Shown here piece after piece: positions 1-5,920 of a stretch of 37,699 bases of DNA (position 1 is the stretch's first letter; every line of letters starts with the position of its first letter). The notes under the pieces are model-generated. The model was given only the letters and a program-made list of their open reading frames with translations. It ran no database searches and was not told the origin of the DNA. Both the position numbers and the translations under genes were made by a program. The stretch is from a virus, in IMG/VR virus record IMGVR_UViG_3300042156_000080, positions 1 to 37,699 of that record; one strand, 5' to 3'.

Positions 1-58
1 CTATAGCGCGGATCATGCCTGCCTTGATCCTCCGTTGCGTGCGCGGGTGGCCTATGTT
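1..58. repeat. Terminal direct repeat, left copy (assembly overlap of a circular genome)
   Basis: These 58 bases are identical to 37642-37699. A small leftward gene continues without interruption from one copy into unique sequence on the other side, so joining the two ends through a single copy restores an intact gene. The repeat is therefore most simply the overlap left when a circular or circularly permuted molecule was assembled. A true short terminal repeat is not excluded. Confidence 0.9.
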
Positions 59-76
59 GGTTCGATTGAAGTTCAT
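1..76 (-). CDS. 5' part of a 76-aa unknown phage protein that spans the contig junction
   Basis: This is the beginning of a leftward gene that continues at 37487-37699. The start codon at 76 has an AGGAGGT ribosome binding site a few bases upstream and overlaps the stop of the DUF4406 gene as ATGA. Joined through one copy of the 58-bp repeat, it encodes 76 residues beginning MNFNRTNIGHPRTQRRIKAG, rich in Arg and Lys at the N-terminus. No family is recognised. It belongs to the leftward early operon. Its uninterrupted reading is the main evidence that the genome is circular. Confidence 0.8.
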   Translation of the reverse strand, partial: MNFNRTNIGHPRTQRRIKAGMIRAI

Positions 77-459
77 GCTGTTACCTCCTGGCATACAGGG
101 CATTGGTCGTCGACAAGCTCCATGCCGTCGCAGCAATACCAGCAATTTGGATCTGCTTTGCGTGGCTGGTACTCAGCGCACGGCCGCGCCTTGATCCCGA
201 GGCTGACGGCCAGGCCGTTCTCGATCAGCGCCCCGCGGCTGTTCTGCCAGCCAGGCAACAGGGCCACGGCATCGCACTTCATCATTTGGGTGACGGCCTG
301 GCGCATGTAGGCCTGCCATGTTTCCTGTTCCGGGTTCTCGGCCGGGTTCTCGACGTGATAGCCGATGGCGCGCAGGCGGGCGGCTTCGGCGTGGAAGGCG
401 GGGTAGTTCGATTCGGGCAGGCCAGAGCATGGGCCCGCAATATATATACGCGGCTTCAT
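73..459 (-). CDS. DUF4406 protein (nucleoside deoxyribosyltransferase-like fold) with C-terminal zinc ribbon
   Basis: The 128-aa protein opens with IYIAGPCSG, followed by a conserved NPAE, a W..YMR segment, CDAVALLPGW and S.GA..E, the signature of the DUF4406 family. That family is related in fold to nucleoside 2-deoxyribosyltransferases. A nucleotide-metabolism role is therefore plausible but not demonstrated. The last 25 residues carry CWYC and CPVC, a likely zinc ribbon added to the domain. The start at 459 is chosen because it overlaps the HNH gene stop as ATGA and follows an AGAGG site; an in-frame ATG 10 codons further upstream lies inside the HNH gene. It is translationally coupled to its neighbours on both sides. 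Confidence 0.75.
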   Translation of the reverse strand: MKPRIYIAGPCSGLPESNYPAFHAEAARLRAIGYHVENPAENPEQETWQAYMRQAVTQMMKCDAVALLPGWQNSRGALIENGLAVSLGIKARPCAEYQPRKADPNCWYCCDGMELVDDQCPVCQEVTA

Positions 460-986
460 AAGCAAACCTCTGGGGTTAGGTGCGCCCAAAGGCGACCAGT
501 TTTTATTGCACTGACTAGTGGAATTGATATCCCAAAATCCATAGCTATTGAGGATTGAAGCTCGCCAAGCCAGGCGCGTATATATACTTCACGCGCCTTA
601 GCCTCGGTTAGGACTGCCATTCCGTGTTGTTCTCCACGGTGGGATACAACAACTCGCCGCCCCTTTCGATCCATGTCTCTTACGTTGTCCTCGTTTGTTC
701 CTAGGAACAGGTGCTCAGGGTTAACGCAACTCGGGTTGTCGCAGCTATGAAGCACACACATCCCATGAAAGCTTTCGTGCTGTGGTATTGGGCCATTAGC
801 TAACTCGAAAGAGTGCCTATGCGCGGACTTCATACTGTTTCGCGATCCATCCGGCCTGTATTTCCCGCCAATCGAAAACTTCCCGTAGCCCTTCCTGTCT
901 TTGCCAGCAAGCCATATCCAGCACTTCCCGGACTTGTCTACTTTTGACCAGAAGCGCTCAGTGGCTGTTATCTTTGGCTTGCTCAT
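456..986 (-). CDS. HNH endonuclease (free-standing homing-type)
   Basis: The 176-aa protein has a zinc-bound HNH core at about residues 55-105. Visible are the A-H-R-H-S-F segment, then C77, H80, C82 and C87 with N89, P90 and H92, followed by LFLGTNEDN. This arrangement is typical of HNH homing endonucleases and of HNH nucleases found near phage packaging or replication genes. The C-terminal 50 residues look like a helix-turn-helix DNA-binding tail. The gene is visibly poorer in GC than its neighbours, which suggests recent acquisition. Even so, it is joined to the upstream and downstream genes by ATGA overlaps. Its cleavage target cannot be deduced. It probably acts on DNA as a selfish element, or to favour this phage over rivals. 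Confidence 0.85.
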   Translation of the reverse strand: MSKPKITATERFWSKVDKSGKCWIWLAGKDRKGYGKFSIGGKYRPDGSRNSMKSAHRHSFELANGPIPQHESFHGMCVLHSCDNPSCVNPEHLFLGTNEDNVRDMDRKGRRVVVSHRGEQHGMAVLTEAKAREVYIRAWLGELQSSIAMDFGISIPLVSAIKTGRLWAHLTPEVCL

Positions 987-1276
987 TTGGCAGCCCCCGT
1001 AACAATCGGGCCATTCAGTGATTCAGCGGTAATTCCCAGGCGTTCAAGGTGCTGCTTGCGCAGCTGCTTGCGGCGATAGCTGACGATCACGCGCAGCTGA
1101 CAGATCAGCTCGTCGCGGCGCGGGTAGTCAATCAGACCCAGCTTGTAAGCCATGGTGATTTCGCCGGCAGCGCCTTCAAAGGTTGGCGCCTCGCTTGCTG
1201 CTACGGCTGTCAGGGTTTTGCTGATATGGCGTTCGGCCTCGTCCGCCAACTTGATTTTGTATTCACTGATTCCCAT
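983..1276 (-). CDS. Unknown phage protein, 97 aa
   Basis: The protein begins MGISEYKIKLADEAERHISK and is largely helical by composition, with a basic segment (YRRKQLRKQHLERLG) in the C-terminal half. The start at 1276 is preferred over longer in-frame options because AGGGAGA stands 6 bases before the ATG. It overlaps the upstream gene by 14 bases, and its TGA overlaps the HNH start. I do not recognise a family. The basic stretch could contact nucleic acid, but this is a guess. Confidence 0.65.
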   Translation of the reverse strand: MGISEYKIKLADEAERHISKTLTAVAASEAPTFEGAAGEITMAYKLGLIDYPRRDELICQLRVIVSYRRKQLRKQHLERLGITAESLNGPIVTGAAK

Positions 1277-1553
1277 CGCTATCTCCCTGCTCGTCATACC
1301 TGGCCCAAATGGCCGCTTCGATCTCGGCGCCGTGCCTGTCTGCGATTCGTTCCAGCCACTTAGGCAGCTGGCCGCACTCGTCAATCTTGCCTTTCTCGTT
1401 GTGGTGGGTGGCATACACCAGGCGCCATTCCACTTCGCGGGTGCCGCGGAAATCGTCGGCGCTGTCGCGGCACATCGGGTCTGGCGGATCGTTGATCAAG
1501 CGGATGATTTCAACGTCAAGCTTGTAGGCGTCCAGCTCTATGGTGATTTCCAT
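1263..1553 (-). CDS. Unknown phage protein, 96 aa
   Basis: The small acidic protein begins MEITIELDAYKLDVEIIRLI and contains a CRDSADDF segment and a WARYDEQGDSDGNQ tail. No domain is recognised. An alternative ATG at 1571 would add six residues and overlap the upstream gene; neither start has a strong ribosome binding site. It lies second in the leftward operon, between the exported protein and the 97-aa gene, and overlaps the latter. Confidence 0.55.
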   Translation of the reverse strand: MEITIELDAYKLDVEIIRLINDPPDPMCRDSADDFRGTREVEWRLVYATHHNEKGKIDECGQLPKWLERIADRHGAEIEAAIWARYDEQGDSDGNQ

Positions 1554-1560
1554 CGCCGGT

Positions 1561-1869
1561 CTACCGGGCATCGCCGTTGACGGTTTGCATGCAGCCGGTC
1601 AGAAGGCCGCCGCGCACCTCGTCAGGGCTCAGATGGGAATAGCGGTAGGTGATGGCGGCGGCCTGGTCGAAGGCTTCAAGCATCACGCCTTCCGAGCGCT
1701 CGGCGTTGATCTCTTTGATCGCAGCAAGGCGAACGCCAGCGTCCCGAAGATCGGCAACACCCTTGGCGTAATCGGCGAGGATGACGCAGCGTTCGGCGGC
1801 GGTGCCCATGGATGCCTGGGCGCTTGCCGAGGCGATGAGCAGAACAGAAAGCAGCAGTGCGGTTTTCAT
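1561..1869 (-). CDS. Small exported protein, first gene of the leftward operon
   Basis: The 102-aa product has a clear Sec signal peptide: MKT, a hydrophobic core ALLLSVLLIASASA, then a probable cleavage after AQA near residue 19. The mature part is about 80 residues with two cysteines (about 28 and 94) that could form a disulfide in the periplasm. No family is recognised. The start at 1869 has an AAGGGG site 8-9 bases upstream. It is the first gene behind the strong leftward promoter and so is probably made early. An early, exported phage protein is often a superinfection-exclusion factor, but nothing in the sequence proves that here. Confidence 0.7.
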   Translation of the reverse strand: MKTALLLSVLLIASASAQASMGTAAERCVILADYAKGVADLRDAGVRLAAIKEINAERSEGVMLEAFDQAAAITYRYSHLSPDEVRGGLLTGCMQTVNGDAR

Positions 1870-1916
1870 AGTGTTGCCCCTTGGTCGTGCCGACTGGGTG
1901 TCGGCGGGTGAGACGA

Positions 1917-1945
1917 ACTCTAGGCGACCAACAAAACCACGTCAA
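1917..1945 (-). promoter_or_regulatory. Leftward sigma70-type promoter
   Basis: Read leftward there is TTGACG (1945-1940), a 17-base spacer and TAGAGT (1922-1917). The -35 box matches consensus at five of six positions and the -10 box at four of six. It stands about 50 bases before the start of the exported-protein gene and is the best promoter candidate for the whole leftward operon. The -35 box is about 10 bases from the inverted repeat at 1957-2000, so repression by a bound regulator is plausible. Confidence 0.6.
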
Positions 1946-1956
1946 CTATTTTTTAT

Positions 1957-2000
1957 GGTTGATTACGCAAAGGCCATAAGCTAAGGTTGCGCAATCAACC
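1957..2000. promoter_or_regulatory. Candidate operator: 14-bp inverted repeat in the divergent control region
   Basis: GGTTGATTACGCAA at 1957-1970 and TTGCGCAATCAACC at 1987-2000 are inverted copies with one mismatch, separated by 16 bases. Each arm itself has TTG...CAA symmetry. The pair lies between the divergent leftward promoter and the Cro-like gene, where a phage repressor would be expected to bind. A weaker related half-site, GTCAAC, lies at 1941-1946 in the leftward -35 region. Confidence 0.55.
1959..1987 (+). promoter_or_regulatory. Possible rightward early promoter
   Basis: TTGATT at 1959-1964 and TAAGGT at 1982-1987 are separated by 17 bases. The -10 match is poor (three of six). 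The position, 30 bases before the Cro-like gene and inside the inverted repeat, fits a promoter that is blocked when the operator is occupied. Confidence 0.3.
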
Positions 2001-2017
2001 ACCAGCGAGGCACCCAA

Positions 2018-2221
2018 ATGAACATAGCTAAATCGATCCGCGTGGCGCAGGCCAAGCACGACATTAACCGCCAGGTGCTGGCCGAACGCACGGGCATCCA
2101 TGAGACCAATATCAGCAAGATGGTAAACGGCAAGCACGGCATAAGCTCGCTGCAGGTTGAACTGTTCGCGAAGGCTTTTGACATGAAGGTCAGCGAGTTC
2201 GTCGCCCTTGGGGAGGACTGA
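2018..2221 (+). CDS. Cro/XRE-type helix-turn-helix regulator
   Basis: The 67-aa protein is a single lambda-repressor-like helix-turn-helix domain: SIRVAQAKHDINRQVLAERTG, then the recognition helix region HETNISKMVNGK and GISSLQVELFAKAFD. The length suits Cro or a minimal C2-type repressor with no cleavable C-terminal domain. It is the first gene of the rightward operon, with GAGG about 8 bases before the ATG, and probably binds the inverted repeat just upstream. No partner CI-like repressor was found on the other strand, so it may be the only master regulator. Whether it represses one or both divergent promoters cannot be told. Confidence 0.8.
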   Translation: MNIAKSIRVAQAKHDINRQVLAERTGIHETNISKMVNGKHGISSLQVELFAKAFDMKVSEFVALGED

Positions 2222-2223
2222 GC

Positions 2224-2544
2224 ATGAACAGGGCGTCGGCAAAAAAAATAGCGGCAAATATTACCCGCGATCAGCTTTCGGAAATGATGGATCGCGCAAA
2301 GCGCGGGGTTCGCAACTGGGAATCGGTAAGCAGTGTCAATCCGTACCTTACAAAGGGCGCGGCATGGAACATTTTTTACCCAGTGCTCAAAAGTGGTAGG
2401 CCTATGTCGATGCCAGCCATGGTCAATATGGTATGGGAGTTTGGCGATTACCTTGCCGAAGATCTTAAGCCCAATAAATCCGAGCGCCCCAAAGCCGCTG
2501 TTACCCCACACCACGAAGAGCCTATCTTTGGGGGGCGGATGTAA
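2224..2544 (+). CDS. Unknown early protein, 106 aa
   Basis: The gene starts two bases after the stop of the regulator gene, with GGGGAGGA as ribosome binding site, and ends in a TAATG overlap with the replication initiator. The product begins MNRASAKKIAANITRDQLSE and contains NWESVSSVNPYLTKGAAW. No family is recognised. Its position between a regulator and the replication initiator is where lambdoid phages keep CII-type or helper proteins, but no helix-turn-helix is evident. GC content is lower than in the late genes. Confidence 0.65.
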   Translation: MNRASAKKIAANITRDQLSEMMDRAKRGVRNWESVSSVNPYLTKGAAWNIFYPVLKSGRPMSMPAMVNMVWEFGDYLAEDLKPNKSERPKAAVTPHHEEPIFGGRM

Positions 2545-3287
2545 TGTCGAGCTGGGTAAAGCTATCAAGAAAGCTTGCCACCAGCGCCATAGCGTCTAAG
2601 CCTGAATACCTGGCGGTGTGGGTGCATTTGCTGCTTTCTGCCTCATACAAGGAAGGGGAAATACTCGTAGGGCGCCAGGTTGTCAGGTTAAATCCCGGTC
2701 AATTGGTGTTCGGGCGGCATAAATTTTCTGAAAAAACGGGGGTATCCGAGAGTATTGTTCGTGCGGCTTTAAAAGTGCTCGAAAGCCTCCAGCAGATAAC
2801 CATCAAATCTCACTCGAAATTTTCAGTAATAACAATAACTAAATGGAGCCACTACCAGATAGAAACGCCAGCAGATAACCAGCAAGTGACCAGCAAGCGA
2901 CCAGCAGATGACCACAATAAAGAAATACAAGAAATACAAGAACAAGATAAACAACTCTTGTCGTCTGGAGACGACGAGGGAAAGAAGCGAATCAGGAAAA
3001 AAGACGAGACGCCTTACGAGCTTTTCATTGCGACGTACCAGGCGCGGTGCGCTGGCAGATTGAAACCAGCCGAGAAGCTGAACGACAAACGAAAGGCGGC
3101 TATTCGACGAGCCTGGAATTTCAAGGCGCGCGATCAACTCCCGTTTCGGCAAGACGGTTTTCTTGAGCGCTATCTTGACAAGCTTATGGCTGACCCATTC
3201 AAGACGGGACAAAACCCTACCGGGTGGCGGGCCGATATTGAATACGCATTCCGCGAAAAAACCATGACCGACGTGATAGGGGTTTGA
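2544..3287 (+). CDS. Replication initiator (lambda O / DnaD-like)
   Basis: The 247-aa protein begins MSSWVKLSRKLATSAIASKPEYLAVW and continues with LLLSASYKEGEILVGRQVVRLNPGQLVFGRHKFSEKTGVSES, a winged-helix domain shared by phage O-like and primosomal initiators (residues about 1-110). A hydrophilic linker (about 112-155) follows. The C-terminal part is basic (KLNDKRKAAIRRAW) and ends in a helical segment before the stop. The linker DNA holds the iterons described separately, exactly as the lambda origin lies inside O. The helicase gene follows after one base, so this protein probably binds the origin and loads the phage DnaB. Confidence 0.8.
   Translation: MSSWVKLSRKLATSAIASKPEYLAVWVHLLLSASYKEGEILVGRQVVRLNPGQLVFGRHKFSEKTGVSESIVRAALKVLESLQQITIKSHSKFSVITITKWSHYQIETPADNQQVTSKRPADDHNKEIQEIQEQDKQLLSSGDDEGKKRIRKKDETPYELFIATYQARCAGRLKPAEKLNDKRKAAIRRAWNFKARDQLPFRQDGFLERYLDKLMADPFKTGQNPTGWRADIEYAFREKTMTDVIGV
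2868..2975 (+). other. Probable replication origin: four 11-bp iterons, AT-rich region and dyad
   Basis: CCAGCAGATAA (2868), CCAGCAAGTGA (2879), CCAGCAAGCGA (2890) and CCAGCAGATGA (2901) stand head to tail with no spacer. A decayed fifth unit beginning CCAC follows at 2912. An isolated exact copy of the first unit lies at 2789-2799. The period of 11 is not a multiple of three, so the repeats are conserved as DNA, not as peptide. An AT-rich stretch with AAATACAAG twice (about 2919-2957) and a dyad GTCGTCT/AGACGAC (2960-2975) follow. Iterons, an AT-rich element and a dyad inside the initiator gene is the lambda ori design. Confidence 0.7.
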
Positions 3288-3288
3288 C

Positions 3289-4653
3289 GTGAGTACAAGA
3301 GACCCGTACAGCCAGGAAGCCGAACAAGGCCTGCTTGGCGCAATGCTCCTAAAGCCCGAACTGATCGACGTGCTGAGCGCCGACCTGAAGGCCGAAGATT
3401 TTTTCTTTTCGTACAACCGCGATGTGTTCAAGGCGATCATGAAGCTGCAGGCCAAAGGTGCCGGCGTTGATTTCCTGACGGTCGCCGAGCGCATGGGCAC
3501 TCTGGACAACGGCGACAGCGCCTTGGCCTATGTCGCCGAGCTTCACCGCAACACGCCGAGCGCAGCAAACGCCAAGACCTATGCCGGGATTGTCTTGGAG
3601 CGCAGCATTGACCGTTCGCTGATCGCTGCTGCCGAAGCCGTCCACGAACTGGCAACGACCGACGCCAGCGCCGAAGACAAGATCGCCAGGGCTCATGCCG
3701 AGATACTGGCGATCAACGCGGAGTCGGCAGCGCCGGAGACGATCACCGCCAACGATGCCTTGCGCGTTCACATCGAAGAGCTGGAGCGCCGCGAAGAACT
3801 CGGCGGCGCCATGGATGGTCTGGCCACCGGTATCAAGGCGCTCGACGCCAAGCTGATGGGCCTCAAGCCCGAACAGTTCATCGTCATAGCCGGGCGCCCA
3901 AAGATGGGCAAAACGACCCTGGTGATGAACATCGCCGACAACGTGGCGGTAAAGCAGGGCAAGCAGGTTTTGGTCTTCAGTCTGGAAATGAGCCACCGCC
4001 AGCTGATGGACAAGTCTTTGTCGTCGCTTGGCGGTATTCCTCTGGACAACCTGAAGAACGGGACGGTGTTCAACACGCACCCCAAAGAGCTGGTGGACAC
4101 TTCGTCGTTGCTCGCAAATTCCGGGCTGGTGCTTTACGACCGCAAGGGCGCGACGATCAACCGGATTAGATCAGTAGCCCGCCGGCACAAGATGCGCCAC
4201 GGCCTTGACCTGCTGGTTGTCGACCATATCGGCCTGGTCGATGTCGACGACTTCCGCGCCAACCCCGTGCAGCGGGTCAGCGAGGTGACGCGACAGCTCA
4301 AGCTGTTGGCGAAAGAGCTGGATGTCCCGCTGATCGCCCTGTCGCAACTGAACCGCCAGCTTGAGCAGCGCCCGAACAAGCGCCCCATCCCATCCGATCT
4401 GCGCGACAGCGGCACCATCGAGCAAGACGCGGACATGATTATTTTCGTGTACCGGGACGAGGTTTACAGCCCGGACACCGAACAGCGCGGGGTCGCCGAA
4501 ATCATCGTCGGCGTTGCGCGGGAGATCGAGCCCTGCACTGTGCTGGCTCGCTACCAGGGCAAATACAGCCTGTTCAGCGACCTGGCAGACGACTACGAAC
4601 CACCGGCCCCAAGATCGGGCAGGACATACGCCAGCAGCTCTCTGCTGGACTAG
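3289..4653 (+). CDS. dnaB: Replicative DNA helicase, DnaB family
   Basis: The 454-aa protein has the DnaB N-terminal helical domain (residues about 5-105, with YSQEAEQGLLGAML) and a RecA-like ATPase. Walker A is GRPKMGKT at 202-209, the catalytic Glu region is SLEMS at 231-235, Walker B is LLVVDHIGL at 308-316 and the sensor segment is ALSQLNR. It would form the hexameric 5'-3' helicase that unwinds DNA at the fork. The length is that of bacterial DnaB. The start is GTG, one base after the initiator stop, with AGGGG upstream. Carrying its own helicase makes the phage independent of host DnaB loading. Confidence 0.95.
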   Translation: MSTRDPYSQEAEQGLLGAMLLKPELIDVLSADLKAEDFFFSYNRDVFKAIMKLQAKGAGVDFLTVAERMGTLDNGDSALAYVAELHRNTPSAANAKTYAGIVLERSIDRSLIAAAEAVHELATTDASAEDKIARAHAEILAINAESAAPETITANDALRVHIEELERREELGGAMDGLATGIKALDAKLMGLKPEQFIVIAGRPKMGKTTLVMNIADNVAVKQGKQVLVFSLEMSHRQLMDKSLSSLGGIPLDNLKNGTVFNTHPKELVDTSSLLANSGLVLYDRKGATINRIRSVARRHKMRHGLDLLVVDHIGLVDVDDFRANPVQRVSEVTRQLKLLAKELDVPLIALSQLNRQLEQRPNKRPIPSDLRDSGTIEQDADMIIFVYRDEVYSPDTEQRGVAEIIVGVAREIEPCTVLARYQGKYSLFSDLADDYEPPAPRSGRTYASSSLLD

Positions 4654-4661
4654 GAGGCGTC

Positions 4662-4793
4662 ATGGCCGAGCGAGTCGATGTGATCATGTTGCGCGTTGTC
4701 GAGACCATGGCCAGGAACTGCAAGACGGCTGATGGCCGGGAAAGACTCAAAGCAAAGGCTGCCGAATTGCGCAGCAAACTAAACCAGGGGTGA
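4662..4793 (+). CDS. Small unknown protein, 43 aa
   Basis: An ATG at 4662 is preceded by AGGAGG at ideal spacing and opens a 43-codon frame beginning MAERVDVIMLRVVETMARNC, ending in a Lys/Ala-rich helical tail. It fills the space between dnaB and the next gene and ends next to that gene's start. The very good ribosome binding site is the main support. No family is recognised. Confidence 0.6.
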   Translation: MAERVDVIMLRVVETMARNCKTADGRERLKAKAAELRSKLNQG

Positions 4794-4798
4794 CCAGC

Positions 4799-5065
4799 AT
4801 GCAAAAAACAAAACCGCAGGAAAACGACCAGGCAGCAGAAAACCGTCTGCTCAAAACCCATTGTGCCGTACTCGCCGAGCTGGCAGACGTGCGCGAACGC
4901 AAGTGCCAGCAGCTACAGCGGGCAGCCAGCGCGGCAGGGGAAGAGCTTCGCCGGTTGCAGGAGAAGAGCCGCAGCGACCGCTCGTCCTTGGTATGGGTCT
5001 GCGCGACCGTTGGCCTTGGCGCCGGGTTTATCGGCTGGCAGGTTGCTCAGCGGGTGCTGTCGTGA
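4799..5065 (+). CDS. Membrane-anchored coiled-coil protein, about 89 aa
   Basis: The product starts MQKTKPQENDQAAENRLLK. It has a Glu/Arg/Gln-rich helical segment that should form a coiled coil (residues about 10-60) and ends in one hydrophobic helix (LVWVCATVGLGAGFIGWQVA) that would anchor it in the inner membrane. AGGGGTGA lies 5 bases before the ATG at 4799; a GTG at 4790 would add three residues. Its stop overlaps the RusA start. The function is unknown. Confidence 0.6.
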   Translation: MQKTKPQENDQAAENRLLKTHCAVLAELADVRERKCQQLQRAASAAGEELRRLQEKSRSDRSSLVWVCATVGLGAGFIGWQVAQRVLS

Positions 5066-5502
5066 GCGTGCTTGTGTGCGTGCCAGGCGAGGCCGTTGGC
5101 AAGGGCAGGCCGCGGGTTGCGGTTCGAGGCGGGCGCCCATCGCTGTACACGCCAGCGCCGACCCTGGCCTATGAATCCGCCGTAAAGGCCGAGGCCGTAG
5201 CCTCGATGCAGGGCCGCGCCGTGTTCGCTGGCCCGGTAGAACTCAAGCTGCAGATTTTCATGGGCATACCGGCGAGTTTTCCAAAGAAACGCCGGGAGGC
5301 TGCCAGCCTTGGACACATCGTCCCGACCAAGAAACCGGACATGGACAACGTGGTTAAGATCGTCTGCGATGCGTTCAACGGCGCGGTGTGGGTCGACGAC
5401 ACCCAGGTTGTCGATTTGCATGTCACGCGGCGCTATGCCGAAGAGCCGTGCATTGTGGCAATTGTCACTGAGCTGGATTTCTCGGCCAAGACTGACGATT
5501 AA
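5062..5502 (+). CDS. rusA: RusA-like Holliday junction resolvase
   Basis: The 146-aa protein has the RusA pattern: an N-terminal strand followed by GKGRPRVAV, YTPAPTLAYESAV, the segment KKPDMDNVVKIVCDAFNG with its two conserved aspartates, then VWVDDTQVVDLHVTRRY. RusA dimers cut four-way junctions, and the two Asp in PDMDN together with those in DDTQV form the metal site. Phages use it to resolve recombination intermediates before packaging. The GTG at 5062 overlaps the previous stop as GTGA. It acts with the RecT/YqaJ pair encoded in the leftward operon. Confidence 0.88.
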   Translation: MSVLVCVPGEAVGKGRPRVAVRGGRPSLYTPAPTLAYESAVKAEAVASMQGRAVFAGPVELKLQIFMGIPASFPKKRREAASLGHIVPTKKPDMDNVVKIVCDAFNGAVWVDDTQVVDLHVTRRYAEEPCIVAIVTELDFSAKTDD

Positions 5503-5638
5503 AACAAGCGCCAAGGCGCCCAGCGCGACGCAGGTGAGGCGAAAGCAGGCAAAGGCAAGCCACCATAGCTAGTAGGTGGTGGACGAGCCTTAAAAACGAT
5601 TACAGAGATTCATTGACCACAAACGAATAGGTGACCAG

Positions 5639-5764
5639 ATGGAAAACAAAGAAGTGGAGCGCTGGACTCGCGCGGCAGCAGTATTGCCGGTGAATGCGAA
5701 TATTGAATCAAGCCTGCTCAAGCGCATCGACGCCAAGCTCGCCGAGCTGCGCAATATCGGCTAG
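5639..5764 (+). CDS. Small unknown protein, 41 aa
   Basis: An ATG at 5639 with AGGTGA five bases upstream opens a frame beginning MENKEVERWTRAAAVLPVNA and ending KRIDAKLAELRNIG. It stands alone between the RusA gene and the terminator at 5853. The 136 bases before it (5503-5638) contain no gene but can fold (AAGGC 5552-5556 with GCCTT 5587-5591, and CCACC with GGTGG inside). No family is recognised. Confidence 0.45.
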   Translation: MENKEVERWTRAAAVLPVNANIESSLLKRIDAKLAELRNIG

Positions 5765-5805
5765 CATTGTCTCGCCCCACTCGGCTGGTCACCTGCGGGC
5801 CGACT

Positions 5806-5873
5806 TGCCGCCGTAAGCGGCACACGAACAACCAACGCCGCGCCGACAAGTGCCCGCACAAGCGGGTTTTTTT
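5806..5873 (+). terminator. Hairpin followed by intrinsic terminator between early and late genes
   Basis: A first hairpin, TGCCGC-CGTAA-GCGGCA, lies at 5806-5822. A second, CCCGC-ACAA-GCGGG, at 5853-5866 is followed directly by seven T (5867-5873), a standard rho-independent terminator. It separates the replication genes from the gpZ-like and packaging genes, so late expression probably needs antitermination or a separate promoter. Confidence 0.65.
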
Positions 5874-5920
5874 ATGCCCGTGCGTTTACGATCAGAGCCA
5901 ACGCACCAGAGGCCGCGGCC

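Noticed and set aside
1-58. Terminal repeat as genuine packaged direct terminal repeats
   Set aside because: It cuts a small gene, has a length fitting an assembly overlap, and the better packaging-site candidate is beside the small terminase gene.
2868-2922. Tandem repeats as a CRISPR array
   Set aside because: Units are 11 bp with no spacers and lie inside a coding sequence; they fit origin iterons.
5503-5920. tRNA gene in the early-late spacer
   Set aside because: Several stems occur but no cloverleaf with T-loop and acceptor pairing could be found.
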